A stretch of DNA of 64,000 bases from Paenibacillus sp. TCA20. GTDB lineage: Bacteria > Bacillota > Bacilli > Paenibacillales > Paenibacillaceae. Location: assembly GCF_000732325.1 (NCBI RefSeq), contig NZ_BBIW01000001.1, forward strand, positions 1 to 64,000. Direction: 5' to 3'. Positions 43,154 to 51,719 of this stretch are shown one piece after another. The notes beneath the pieces are model-generated. The model saw nothing but the letters and a program-made list of their open reading frames with translations. It was not told the DNA's origin and searched no databases. The position numbers and the translations under genes were made by a program. Each line of letters begins with the position of its first letter. The stretch's first letter is position 1.

Positions 43154-44014
43154 ATGATCTATCATGTTACATATCCGTCCCAGGGACTTCAGGTCAAAGG
43201 ATATCTCAGCCTGCCCTTGGGATATCAGTTATCGGAATCAGCGGCAAGAGATTTGCTGCACGGCAGATTTAGTTCGAATGAGCAGCCTGCCATTCAATTG
43301 ACGAGTACCTTGCATCAAGAAACCAATACAGAGCTTACATCAAAAAAGTGGCCGGTATTTATCTATTGCCGCGGCGGAATCGGCAACTTCGGCAAGGTGA
43401 GAACCCATTGGGTTGAGGAATTCTCGAAGCACGATCACATCGTATTTGCTCCTTCTTATCGTGGGACAGAAGGCGGTGAGGGCCGGGATTTATTTGGCGG
43501 AGAGGATAAACATGATGTATACGCTGCAGTGCGGCTATTGTCTGAGCTCCCCTTCGTTGATCCCGAACAGATCAGTATTATGGGCTTCTCTAGAGGGGCG
43601 ATTAATGCAGCCTATACTGCTGTAGAGATGCCGAGTATACATAAGCTTGTCTTGTGGAGCGGAGTATCTGACATGACGCAGACCTATGAGGATCGAGTTG
43701 ACCTCAGACGAACATTCAAACGGGTCATTGGAGGTCCTCCCTGGAAGAATCCCGATGCTTACCTGGAGCGCTCTCCTCTCGCAATCGCGGAACAGATCCC
43801 TTGTCCGATTCTGATCGTGCATGGAACAGATGACGTACAGGTCTCTTTTAGTCAGGGAGAAAAAATGTTCGAACGATTAAACCATTCACGAGATGATGTG
43901 GATTTTCATCGATATGAAGGACTTGGTCATCATTTTCCTCAGGAGCTGCATCAGGCTGCCATAGCACGCATGTTTGACTGGATCGGAGCAGAGCCACACG
44001 AGGCTGTACTTTGA
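43154..44014 (+). CDS. Alpha/beta hydrolase, prolyl-oligopeptidase (S9)-like
   Basis: The protein has 286 residues from ATG 43154; AAAGGTGATG lies 9 nt upstream, and a GTG at 43139 falls inside that ribosome binding site. Motifs: VFIYCRGGIGNFGKVRTHW, APSYRGTEGGEGRDLFGGED, nucleophile Ser in IMGFSRGAINAAYTA, Asp in LIVHGTDDVQVSFSQGE and His in GLGHHFPQEL. This is a single-domain peptidase_S9-type hydrolase or esterase with no beta-propeller. A TATAAT near 43106 suggests its own promoter. Substrate unknown. Confidence 0.9.
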   Translation: MIYHVTYPSQGLQVKGYLSLPLGYQLSESAARDLLHGRFSSNEQPAIQLTSTLHQETNTELTSKKWPVFIYCRGGIGNFGKVRTHWVEEFSKHDHIVFAPSYRGTEGGEGRDLFGGEDKHDVYAAVRLLSELPFVDPEQISIMGFSRGAINAAYTAVEMPSIHKLVLWSGVSDMTQTYEDRVDLRRTFKRVIGGPPWKNPDAYLERSPLAIAEQIPCPILIVHGTDDVQVSFSQGEKMFERLNHSRDDVDFHRYEGLGHHFPQELHQAAIARMFDWIGAEPHEAVL

Positions 44015-44070
44015 TCGTCAAATAAGTCTCGCACATGATTTTTGACAGCAATTTAGGCAAAAAAATATAG

Positions 44071-44110
44071 AAAAAAAGAGGAGCTTCCCTTAACGGGCTG
44101 CTTCCTCTTC
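44071..44110 (-). terminator. Terminator of the pepF-DUF2500 operon
   Basis: AGAGGAGC pairs with GCTTCCTCT (one bulge) and an inner CCC/GGG; the minus-strand side continues into a long T-rich run (complement of AAAAAAATATAGAAAAAAA). Confidence 0.8.
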
Positions 44111-44118
44111 GACTTCTA

Positions 44119-44589
44119 TTAGATCTGCTCTGAGCTTGTGGGACGGAGTCTCTCAAATCCAAGAAATCTGGTTCCTTGGTAGCTCAATATGCCGCGGTCA
44201 CCCTCGACAATCAATCCGTAATCCTCAGCCCTCAGCTGCAGCTCAGTACGCTGTCCATCTGCATGCTCAAAGGTTATATAATAACTCGTTCTTGCGCTTG
44301 AATCGCCTGATCCTCCGCTCACATACGTTCTTCTCGCCAGCACCCGTGCTTCTTCTGTCATTCGCTCTGCGGCGTTATTCTTACTCCACACACGGATTCC
44401 GTTAATGATCGCATATAGTATGGTCCCTCCAATGACTAATACAATCACTGTGAAGAAAATAGAGAACAATGGCGGCGCTCCACCCAGGAAACCACCGGAG
44501 AATCCATCACCATGTATATCTGGAAACTCATTAAATAATGTCCTCATATGGACTGGCTCTACATTTATAATCTGTCTAGAACTAAACAC
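44119..44589 (-). CDS. DUF2500 family membrane protein
   Basis: The protein has 156 residues from GTG 44589, preceded by AGAGAGGT. One transmembrane helix lies at about residues 40-62 (PLFSIFFTVIVLVIGGTILYAI). A soluble domain follows, with EEARVLARRTYVSGG, TSYYITFEHADGQRTELQLRAEDYGLI and GDRGILSYQGTRFLGFER. This is the DUF2500 pattern, in which the beta-rich domain ends in G-x-L-x-Y/T-Q-G-T. Function unknown. It follows pepF by 24 bp and shares its operon. Confidence 0.85.
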   Translation of the reverse strand: MFSSRQIINVEPVHMRTLFNEFPDIHGDGFSGGFLGGAPPLFSIFFTVIVLVIGGTILYAIINGIRVWSKNNAAERMTEEARVLARRTYVSGGSGDSSARTSYYITFEHADGQRTELQLRAEDYGLIVEGDRGILSYQGTRFLGFERLRPTSSEQI

Positions 44590-44613
44590 CTTCTCGACGA
44601 CCTCTCTCTATGA

Positions 44614-46413
44614 TTAATACAGGCTCTCTAATTCATCGATCAGTGAGCCGACGTACGCTGCCGCACTTCGAATCGGATCGGGACGCGTCATATCAACTCC
44701 TGCCAGCTTCATCAGCTCCAGCGGGCTCATGGAACCACCTGCTTTGAGAACCTCTAACCAGCGATCAACAGCCGGCTGTCCTTCTTCACGGATCAACTGG
44801 GCTACAGCCGTTGAAGCCGTTAAGCCTGCAGCATAGGTATAAGGGTACAAGCTCATGTAGTAATGCGGCTGGCGCATCCAAGTCAATTTTGCATGATCAT
44901 CAATGACAACCCCTTCTCCCCAGAAGCTGGACAGAATATTTCCTTTGAGCTCGCACAGCTTAACAGCCGTCAGCGGTACATTACTCATCGCGAGGTCATA
45001 AACCTGGCGCTGGAGCTCTCCTTCGAGCAGATGCGTTACAAAGTTATGGAAATAAGTGCCTAGCAGCTGTGATATAACCCAGCGGCGCATTCTTGGATCT
45101 TGAGAACGCTGCAGCAAGTGATCTGCCAGGAGCAGCTCGTTCATAGTCGAAGGCGCTTCGATGAAATAAAGTGAAGGCCTGGAGTTGGTCGGACGCTGAT
45201 ACTTGTTCGCGAGCATCAGGTGTCCCGCATGCCCTACTTCATGAGCAAGCGTAAATGCACCTCGCATATTATCTGCCCAGCTGATCAAGATATAGGAATG
45301 CACACCGGGGATCGACATACAGAAGGCACCCGTTCGTTTTCCTGCATTGTCTGCATAATCCACCCATCGGTTTGCGAATGCATCCGCTACGATCTCTCCG
45401 TACTCAGGCCCTAGAATAGACAAGGCTTCCTTAATGAGATCCCCGGCTTCCTGAAAAGTAATACCTGGACTGAAATCAGGATCGAGCGGAGCTTTCAGAT
45501 CAGCAAACGTCATCTCATCTAAATTCAGCACCTTTTTCTTAAGCGCGGCGTATCTTCGCATATGAGGGGCAAGCTCTTCCTGCAAGATATCAAGAATGTT
45601 GTGATACATCTCCGTTGTCACTTGCTGGGGCGTTAATAGCATCTCGGTAACTGAATCATACCCGCGCAGACGTGATTCAATTACCTGACGCTTCACTTCT
45701 GTACCATATGCCTCAGCGAAGGTGTTACGGTATTTGTGGAGCGTTTCACTGAATGCACGAAATGCATTACGGCGCAAATCCGTGTCTGCGGATTCTACAT
45801 ACTTATTCTCATACAGGGCAAATGATACCGGTACTTCCTCTCCTCGTCCGTCTTCTGCTGTACGGAAAGTCATATCCGCCAATTTGCTTCGTTCATATAT
45901 GCGATAAGGCGCTCCCAATACTTCTCCAAATGAGGTAAGCACTTTTTCTGTTTCTGCACTGAGTCGATGCGGCTTGGTCTTCAGAAGCAGCCCCAGACTG
46001 CGTTCAAAATCTTTCAGTTCAGGTTGTTTCTCTATGTATTCCCCGATGATTCCATCTGGAAGAGACAGAATTTCGGACTTAACAAAGGATAGCGCTGAGC
46101 TCATTGACGAAGCAGCATCCCGGGCTCTAGCTGCGCTGATCTGATTATCGGGATTAATGCTGTCTCCTGCCAAATCCAGCTGGGCATAAGCACCAACTCT
46201 GCTCATTCTACCCTGGAGTTCCTCTTGTGCGATCAGGCAGGCAAGAAGCACATCCGGGCCTTCTTTCAATCTTCCTTCGTATTGTGTGACAGAGGCAATG
46301 TCTTGCTGGACATCGTTTAGTTCCTTCTCCCAAGCTTCCTTCGTCTCAAAGATATCTTTCAAATTCCATGTTGCTTCAAGTTCTACTTCTTGGCGAGTTA
46401 AAATTTTGGACAT
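44614..46413 (-). CDS. pepF: Oligoendopeptidase F (M3 metallopeptidase)
   Basis: The protein has 599 residues from ATG 46413 (a TTG precedes it by one codon; GAGGAGAGG upstream). The zinc motif HEVGH in FTLAHEVGHAGHL and the third ligand in YFIEAPSTMNELLLADHLL place it in family M3B. The N-terminal helical part (ATWNLKDIFETKEAWEKEL) and C-terminal SPLELMKLAGVDMTRPDPI are typical of PepF. It degrades short peptides of about 7-17 residues in the cytoplasm. It is the first gene of a two-gene unit with the DUF2500 protein. Confidence 0.95.
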   Translation of the reverse strand: MSKILTRQEVELEATWNLKDIFETKEAWEKELNDVQQDIASVTQYEGRLKEGPDVLLACLIAQEELQGRMSRVGAYAQLDLAGDSINPDNQISAARARDAASSMSSALSFVKSEILSLPDGIIGEYIEKQPELKDFERSLGLLLKTKPHRLSAETEKVLTSFGEVLGAPYRIYERSKLADMTFRTAEDGRGEEVPVSFALYENKYVESADTDLRRNAFRAFSETLHKYRNTFAEAYGTEVKRQVIESRLRGYDSVTEMLLTPQQVTTEMYHNILDILQEELAPHMRRYAALKKKVLNLDEMTFADLKAPLDPDFSPGITFQEAGDLIKEALSILGPEYGEIVADAFANRWVDYADNAGKRTGAFCMSIPGVHSYILISWADNMRGAFTLAHEVGHAGHLMLANKYQRPTNSRPSLYFIEAPSTMNELLLADHLLQRSQDPRMRRWVISQLLGTYFHNFVTHLLEGELQRQVYDLAMSNVPLTAVKLCELKGNILSSFWGEGVVIDDHAKLTWMRQPHYYMSLYPYTYAAGLTASTAVAQLIREEGQPAVDRWLEVLKAGGSMSPLELMKLAGVDMTRPDPIRSAAAYVGSLIDELESLY

Positions 46414-46521
46414 CAATTAAATACACCTCTCCTCAGCCTATTTATTGACCATTGTATGGCACCAATAAATGACATTGTATCATATAATAACCTGTATTTT
46501 CTTCAGTTTTTGCTATAAAAA

Positions 46522-46557
46522 ATGGATTCTCTCAATAGCAAAATTGAGAGAATCCAT
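46522..46557 (-). terminator. Terminator after hxlR
   Basis: Perfect 15-bp stem ATGGATTCTCTCAAT / ATTGAGAGAATCCAT with a 6-nt loop and a minus-strand tail of T residues (complement of ATAAAAA). Confidence 0.85.
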
Positions 46558-46638
46558 CCTATTAATAAACTATCGTTCAATTAAGTTTACTTAAACAGCT
46601 AGATGCTTACCCGTTAGAATACAGTAATTTATAAACCA

Positions 46639-47013
46639 TTATTCCGGTTTGCCGTCCTTCCAGATCACGGTTTCCCCATAATGCTTGCCCCAATCATACA
46701 TCAATCGCAGGACAGGCATTAGACTCTGACCGTGATCTGTGAGCGTATATTCTACACGTGGGGGAACCTCTGCGTACACCTTACGGTGTATCAGCAGATC
46801 CTCTTCCAGCTCACGGAGCTGGTTGGTCAACATCTTCTGCGTGATATGCGGAATCAGCTTCTTCAGCTCACTGAATCGCTTCGTTCCTTCAAGCCCTAGA
46901 TGCCAGAGGATAATAAGCTTCCACTTGCCCCCTATGACTGCGAGCGTCAGTTCCTTCTCACAATTAATTTCCTTTAGATTAATTCTCTCTTTTACTTCCG
47001 ATGCCACGTGCAT
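46639..47013 (-). CDS. hxlR: HxlR, formaldehyde-sensing activator
   Basis: The protein has 124 residues from ATG 47013; a GTG two codons later (47007) has better spacing to GGAAGGGGG and may be the true start. HxlR-type winged helix: [52 protein letters not shown], and [19 protein letters not shown]. Cys18 and Lys20 in NCEK correspond to B. subtilis HxlR Cys11 and Lys13, whose formaldehyde cross-link triggers activation. In B. subtilis hxlR is divergent from hxlAB. Here it is downstream and co-directional, so it may be in the operon it activates. Confidence 0.92.
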   Translation of the reverse strand: MHVASEVKERINLKEINCEKELTLAVIGGKWKLIILWHLGLEGTKRFSELKKLIPHITQKMLTNQLRELEEDLLIHRKVYAEVPPRVEYTLTDHGQSLMPVLRLMYDWGKHYGETVIWKDGKPE

Positions 47014-47075
47014 ACCCCCTTCCTAAGCATTGTACTACAACCTTACATTACTCAGCAAAAGAGGTGCATAAGGCG

Positions 47076-47624
47076 CTATTCTAGATTCGCATGCCGATGA
47101 AACATTTGCTCGGCGCTCATGTCCAGCCGATTCATCAGTGTAAGAATCATCCCATCCAGACTGATCAGTAAGGATTGCTCAAAGAGTGAGCCCATCGGCT
47201 GTAATGATTCGGCATTTCCTTGTTCTTCCTTCGCCTTGGCTTGAATATGAATAACTCCATCTGCAAGCTCACCGCAGGTTGAATTCGGATTCGTTGTAAG
47301 CACAAGCAGTGATGAACCGAGCAGCTTCGCCTTCTCGCCCATAGCTGCAAGACTTCTCGTTTCCCCTGAGCCTGTGCATAATACGAGCAGGTCATTCTGA
47401 TCTATACTTGGAGTCGTAGTTTCTCCAACCACATAAGCTGTAATCCCAAGATGAGCTAACCGCATGGCAAAGGCTCTGCCCATCAGGCCAGAACGTCCTG
47501 CTCCTGCAACGAAGACGCGTTTCGACTGCAGAATCAGAGCTACAGCTTGTTCCATTTCTGTAACATCCAGAAGAGAAATGACTTGCTTCAGCTCATTAAG
47601 GATTCGCTGTGTACTTGTTGTCAT
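47076..47624 (-). CDS. hxlB: 6-phospho-3-hexuloisomerase
   Basis: The protein has 182 residues with a SIS (sugar isomerase) domain: RVFVAGAGRSGLMGRAFAMRLAHLG, TPSIDQNDLLVLCTGSGETRSLAAMGEKAK and GSLFEQSLLISLDGMIL. It isomerises D-arabino-3-hexulose-6-phosphate to fructose-6-phosphate, the second step of the ribulose monophosphate (RuMP) formaldehyde-fixing pathway. It begins 6 bp after hxlA, with AAGGATAGG as ribosome binding site inside the hxlA end, so the two are tightly coupled. Confidence 0.95.
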   Translation of the reverse strand: MTTSTQRILNELKQVISLLDVTEMEQAVALILQSKRVFVAGAGRSGLMGRAFAMRLAHLGITAYVVGETTTPSIDQNDLLVLCTGSGETRSLAAMGEKAKLLGSSLLVLTTNPNSTCGELADGVIHIQAKAKEEQGNAESLQPMGSLFEQSLLISLDGMILTLMNRLDMSAEQMFHRHANLE

Positions 47625-47630
47625 TTGCGC

Positions 47631-48263
47631 CTATCCTTGCTTGATCAACTGCTGCATTTCAGCTGCAACTGCTTTTTTATCTTCCTGACCTGTAATGCCG
47701 CCGCCCACGATTACAAGGTCGGGACCTGCTGCAATGACTTCTGGCAGGCTTTCCAGCTTGATTCCGCCGGCAACCGCTGTTTTAGCACGAGTCACTGCTT
47801 TTTTGATCGTTTGAAGATCCTCGAAGGAGTTCTTGCCTACAGCCTGGAGGTCATATCCTGTATGCACGCAGATATAATCTACACCGAGCTCATCGATTTC
47901 TTTGGCACGTGTTTCGATATCCTTAACGTTGATCATATCAACTAAGATTTGTTTTCCTTGCTTCTTCGCTTCCTCTACTGCACCTTTAATCGTCATATCA
48001 TCTGTTGCACCCAAGACAGTTATAATGTCAGCGCCTGCTTCGGATGCCTTCATGATTTCATATCCGCCTGCATCCATAATTTTGAGATCTGCAAGTACAT
48101 CCAGGTTAGGGTATGCCGCCTTCATTTCTTTAACGGCGCGAAGACCTTCATTGATGACAACAGGTGTGCCGATTTCTACAATATCAATATAAGGCTCCAC
48201 TTCTCTAACGACTTCAATCGCCTGAGGAATATCTACCAAATCAAGTGCCAGCTGTAATTTCAT
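47631..48263 (-). CDS. hxlA: 3-hexulose-6-phosphate synthase
   Basis: The protein has 210 residues from ATG 48263, which aligns with B. subtilis MELQLALDLV and has AAGGAG 11 nt upstream; an ATG three codons earlier is too close to it. OMP-decarboxylase-like TIM barrel: LQLALDLVDIPQAIEV, VEIGTPVVINEGLRAVKEMK, DLKIMDAGGYE, DYICVHTGYDLQAVGKNSFEDL and VAGGIKLESLP. It condenses formaldehyde with ribulose-5-phosphate. Formaldehyde detoxification or assimilation is the expected role, induced by HxlR. Confidence 0.96.
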   Translation of the reverse strand: MKLQLALDLVDIPQAIEVVREVEPYIDIVEIGTPVVINEGLRAVKEMKAAYPNLDVLADLKIMDAGGYEIMKASEAGADIITVLGATDDMTIKGAVEEAKKQGKQILVDMINVKDIETRAKEIDELGVDYICVHTGYDLQAVGKNSFEDLQTIKKAVTRAKTAVAGGIKLESLPEVIAAGPDLVIVGGGITGQEDKKAVAAEMQQLIKQG

Positions 48264-48301
48264 ATCGAACATCTCTCCTTATTATTGATTACAAACCCTA
48301 T

Positions 48302-48369
48302 CTTATAATCGTTGATTACGATTTAGGAAGTACGCACTTTGAAGTGGTGTAGTTACCTGGAAGTAACTA
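48302..48369 (-). promoter_or_regulatory. hxlA promoter region with HxlR-candidate repeats
   Basis: On the minus strand a -10 TATAAG (48307-48302) and -35 TTCCTA with 16 bp spacing are preceded by repeats. TACTTCC occurs twice 33 bp apart (complements of 48326-48332 and 48359-48365), and there are inverted repeats CACTT-TG-AAGTG and TAGTTAC-CTGGAA-GTAACTA. The position just upstream of and overlapping the -35 fits activation by HxlR, which in B. subtilis binds two repeats upstream of hxlA. Assignment to HxlR is inference. Confidence 0.5.
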
Positions 48370-48421
48370 ATGTGTTATGTCAAGCATTTAATAGCATTCC
48401 ATCTCTGGAAAAATGTCAGAT

Positions 48422-48451
48422 TTGATAAAAAAGAATCAGCTGTACTATAAT
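48422..48451 (+). promoter_or_regulatory. Promoter of the second ltaS-type gene
   Basis: TTGATA at 48422-48427 and TATAAT at 48446-48451, 18-bp spacing; about 100 bp upstream of the chosen start codon. Confidence 0.6.
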
Positions 48452-48557
48452 TGCATTACTGTCTTATCTTTGTCCGATTTTAATAGATTCATAGAATGTA
48501 ATGGGGAGGGGAAACACTTGCCATCCGTTTTTGATGCGCCTTGGCAAGGTCATATTC

Positions 48558-50501
48558 ATGAAACCACCTGTCGAAGAAGCACAGGCTCTTAAGGAGCCCT
48601 CTGCACATGATCCGCTTGAGGAGAAATCCTCAATTTATCAGCGAACAGCCGCCGTGATCCGATTGGTCTGTTCACGCTCACTTCTGTTCTTCTCTCTTAT
48701 TATGCTGCTCAAGAGCTATATTGCTTGGTTCGGTGTATTTGAGAATGGGCCTTCCTGGACTACCATGCTGAAGGAGCTTCCCTTTGTACTTATCATCTTC
48801 TGTTTAATTGAATGGTTTGCCACCAAGCGAAAATTGATGGTATACACGATTTTCAACCTGCTGCTTACCGCGATCTTTTTTGCCGTCATTATTTATTACA
48901 AATACTATGGTGTGATCGCTACGTATAAAGCACTTGAACAGGTCAATCAGGTTACCGCTGTCAGCAATAGCGTATTCTCTCTTATTGATCCACAATACCT
49001 GCTGATCTTCACGGATATCATTGTGTTCGGTATTCTGCTCATTCGCAGCAAGGCCGCTGTGGATTGGAAGCAGGCGATCCTTAGACCTGTGAACAAGAAG
49101 CTGATTGCTTCGTTATTCTGTATTTCGCTCATCATTTCTTCCCTCAATATTTATGTCAATCGGGGAGGATTTAATGAGGTTGTCAAGGCAGAGAACATGG
49201 GCATATTCAATTACGAAGCCTACACTCTCCTTGATCAGGAAGAACCTGAACTGGAGCCTGTCTCCCGTATCACCCAAGAGAGAATTAATGAATTAAAAGG
49301 AATTGACGGGGCTGCTGCACCATCTAGTCTAGAAGGCATGGCCAAGGACAAGAACGTCATTATCATTCAGCTGGAATCGTTTCAGGATTTCCTCATTAAT
49401 CTTCATATCGGCGGCACTGAAATTACACCTAACCTGAATGGATTGGTCAAAAGCAATACGTACTTCCCGAATTTCTATCAGCAAGTCGGTCAAGGCAACA
49501 CATCGGATGCCGAATTTGTCGTCAATACTTCCTATTACATCCCTCCTGATGGAGCGGCTGTACAACGGTATGTCGATCAAGAATTACCGAGTCTTCCGAG
49601 ACTGCTCAAAGAGCACGGATATACGACGACGACATTCCATACGAATGTGGTCGAGTTCTGGAACCGCGGTGAGCTGTACAGCTCTCTCGGATTTGACCGC
49701 TACTATGATAAATCCTTCTTCGGAGAAGAAGATACGGTATATTTCGGGGCATCCGACGATGTTCTATATCGCAAAACAGCGGAAGAGCTCGAGAAAATGG
49801 ATCAGGCGGATAACCCGTTTTATGCGCACGTCATCTCGATGACGGCTCATCACCCATTTACTTTGCCTGAGGAGAAAGTCGGCATCACCCTGCCTGAACG
49901 TTATGACGATACGCTGGTTGGTGACTATATTCGTTCTCAGAACTATGCGGATCGTGAACTTGGTAAATTTATCGAGGATTTGAAGAATCGTGGAGTCTGG
50001 GATAATAGTATCGTCCTGTTATACGGAGATCATTTGGGACTCCCTACCACATCGCTTAAAGAGGAAGATTTGGTATTGCTGGAGGAGCTGCTCGGACATC
50101 CATACGACTATCCCGACATGATCAATATTCCGTTCATCATTACTTCTTCAGATGATATGCCAGCTGGAGAACAGAAGCAGGTTGGCGGCCAGGCAGACAT
50201 TATGCCTACACTGGCTGGTCTTCTCGGCATCTCCTTAGATGAACATCTGCACTTTGGTCAGGATCTATTCGTGAATAAAGATTACAATCTGCTGCCGCAG
50301 CGTTATTACCTGCCAACGGGTTCCTTTGTCAACAATAGTGAAGTCTTCATCTCCGGAAGCGGGTTTGAGGACGGCTGGCATCACAAGCTGAAGGGAACGA
50401 CCGGCAGTAAGTCACAAGCAACCGAGGAAGAATTCTATAATGCACTAGAGCTGATGAACTTATCCAACAGCTACATTCTGCAGCTTCCTTTAAAAGAATA
50501 G
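48558..50501 (+). CDS. Second LTA synthase family (sulfatase-fold) membrane protein
   Basis: The protein has 647 residues from ATG 48558 (MKPPVEEAQ), chosen for AAGGT 7 nt upstream; the frame is open from 48501. Five hydrophobic helices (LLFFSLIMLLKSYIAWFG, LPFVLIIFCLIEWF, IFNLLLTAIFFAVIIYY and two more) precede the catalytic domain. It has IIQLESFQDF, Thr nucleophile in GQGNTSDAEFVVNTSYY, FWNRGELY and LLYGDHLGLP. It is an LtaS-type phosphoglycerol transferase, paralogous to 20.6 kb (shared GGQxDIMPT and YYxPTGxFxNN). Paralogues of this kind can be LTA primases, hydrolases or secondary synthases; sequence does not decide. A strong Shine-Dalgarno at 48503 fits a different frame (see findings). 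Confidence 0.9.
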   Translation: MKPPVEEAQALKEPSAHDPLEEKSSIYQRTAAVIRLVCSRSLLFFSLIMLLKSYIAWFGVFENGPSWTTMLKELPFVLIIFCLIEWFATKRKLMVYTIFNLLLTAIFFAVIIYYKYYGVIATYKALEQVNQVTAVSNSVFSLIDPQYLLIFTDIIVFGILLIRSKAAVDWKQAILRPVNKKLIASLFCISLIISSLNIYVNRGGFNEVVKAENMGIFNYEAYTLLDQEEPELEPVSRITQERINELKGIDGAAAPSSLEGMAKDKNVIIIQLESFQDFLINLHIGGTEITPNLNGLVKSNTYFPNFYQQVGQGNTSDAEFVVNTSYYIPPDGAAVQRYVDQELPSLPRLLKEHGYTTTTFHTNVVEFWNRGELYSSLGFDRYYDKSFFGEEDTVYFGASDDVLYRKTAEELEKMDQADNPFYAHVISMTAHHPFTLPEEKVGITLPERYDDTLVGDYIRSQNYADRELGKFIEDLKNRGVWDNSIVLLYGDHLGLPTTSLKEEDLVLLEELLGHPYDYPDMINIPFIITSSDDMPAGEQKQVGGQADIMPTLAGLLGISLDEHLHFGQDLFVNKDYNLLPQRYYLPTGSFVNNSEVFISGSGFEDGWHHKLKGTTGSKSQATEEEFYNALELMNLSNSYILQLPLKE

Positions 50502-50509
50502 AATAGGAC

Positions 50510-50562
50510 AAAAAGGCATCTGATCCCCTCCATCTGCAGGAGGAAGGATCAGATGCCTTTTT
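50510..50562 (+). terminator. Terminator after the second ltaS-type gene
   Basis: AAAAAGGCATCTGATCC pairs perfectly with GGATCAGATGCCTTTTT, with an inner CTCC/GGAG. Strong on plus and usable on minus for the convergent lactonase gene. Confidence 0.85.
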
Positions 50563-50624
50563 AATAGAAAGTCTTTCGTTACATCATGGTTTGCTTGTAC
50601 CGTACGTATTGCCAGCAGAACAGA

Positions 50625-51704
50625 TTATAGATAAACCGGCCATACACAAACCGGCTTCGGAGATGTGATCTGTTTGCCTGTGTAACTCAATTGCCCCTTC
50701 TCCGTGTCTACCTGGAAGAGTACAATATTGTTGCTGTCACGATTTGCTGCAAGCAGCTGATCACCCGCAGGTGTCAAGGCAAAGTGACGAGGATGCCCGC
50801 CCTCAGTTGAAATATGCTGCACCGTGCTCAGAGTACCGTCCTCAGAGATCGCATATACTACGATACTGTCATGTCCGCGATTGGAGCCGTACAGGAATCG
50901 TCCATCCTTGGAAACCGTAATTTCCGCGCAAGTGTTCTCCCCAGCGAAGCCTTCTTCAGGCAGTGTGGACAACGTCTGTTGTTCGGTCAATGCGCCTGCT
51001 TCTGCCTCATATGTAAAGAAAGTAACGGTAGAATCCACTTCATTAATTACATAAGCAAACTTTGCATTCGGATGGAAGACGAAATGTCTTGGACCCGCTC
51101 CCGCATGTGTGCTTACTTCACGATGCAGTACCAGCTTATGCTGATCACGGTCAATCGTGTAGACATATATTTTATCTAGTCCAAGGTCCTGAACCATAAT
51201 ATACTTACCATCCGGTGAGAAAAATGCGGAATGCACATGCGGCCGATCTTGACGCTCTGGATGAGCTCCCTTACCGGAGTGCTGTTTGGAATCTACCATC
51301 TGTCCTACACTGCCATCATCATTCAGCGATACAAGACTTACTGCTCCGCCGTGGTAACTAGATATGAGCAAATACTGATACTCAGGGTCTATTTGCACAT
51401 GACAGGTTGGAGCAATAGCGGATGGAGTACGGTTAATAAGCGTAAGCTCGCCTTGCTCTGGGTGTATTGCATAGGCCAGCACTTCCCCGGCCTTCGTTCC
51501 TTCTGCCGTCGTTATTTCTCCAATCGCATACACACGCTGATGTTCGGTATCGACTTGAAGAAAAGTCGGATTCTTCACTCCGGATGTCTCAGATAACAGA
51601 GTAAGCTCGCCTGCTTGTTCATTGAATGCATAAACATGGATACCAGGGTCGCTTGCTTCCGAATAAGAACCCGTAAATACGAGAAGTCGAGATTGTGCTG
51701 TCAT
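50625..51704 (-). CDS. Lactonase-family seven-bladed beta-propeller (6-phosphogluconolactonase type)
   Basis: The protein has 359 residues, similar to YkgB/Pgl (COG2706). Repeated propeller strands are visible: LLVFTGSYSEASDPGIHVY, VKNPTFLQVDTEHQRVYAI, APTCHVQIDPEYQYLLISSYHGGAVS, RPHVHSAFFSPDGKYIMVQDLGLDKIYVY, GAGPRHFVFHPNAKFAYVINE and EGGHPRHFALTPAGDQLLAANRDSNNIV. It probably hydrolyses 6-phosphogluconolactone or a related lactone in the cytoplasm. It is followed upstream by an OsmC gene 15 bp away on the same strand, likely one operon. Clear Shine-Dalgarno AAGGAGG. Confidence 0.9.
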   Translation of the reverse strand: MTAQSRLLVFTGSYSEASDPGIHVYAFNEQAGELTLLSETSGVKNPTFLQVDTEHQRVYAIGEITTAEGTKAGEVLAYAIHPEQGELTLINRTPSAIAPTCHVQIDPEYQYLLISSYHGGAVSLVSLNDDGSVGQMVDSKQHSGKGAHPERQDRPHVHSAFFSPDGKYIMVQDLGLDKIYVYTIDRDQHKLVLHREVSTHAGAGPRHFVFHPNAKFAYVINEVDSTVTFFTYEAEAGALTEQQTLSTLPEEGFAGENTCAEITVSKDGRFLYGSNRGHDSIVVYAISEDGTLSTVQHISTEGGHPRHFALTPAGDQLLAANRDSNNIVLFQVDTEKGQLSYTGKQITSPKPVCVWPVYL

Positions 51705-51719
51705 TTTGTAACTTCCTCC

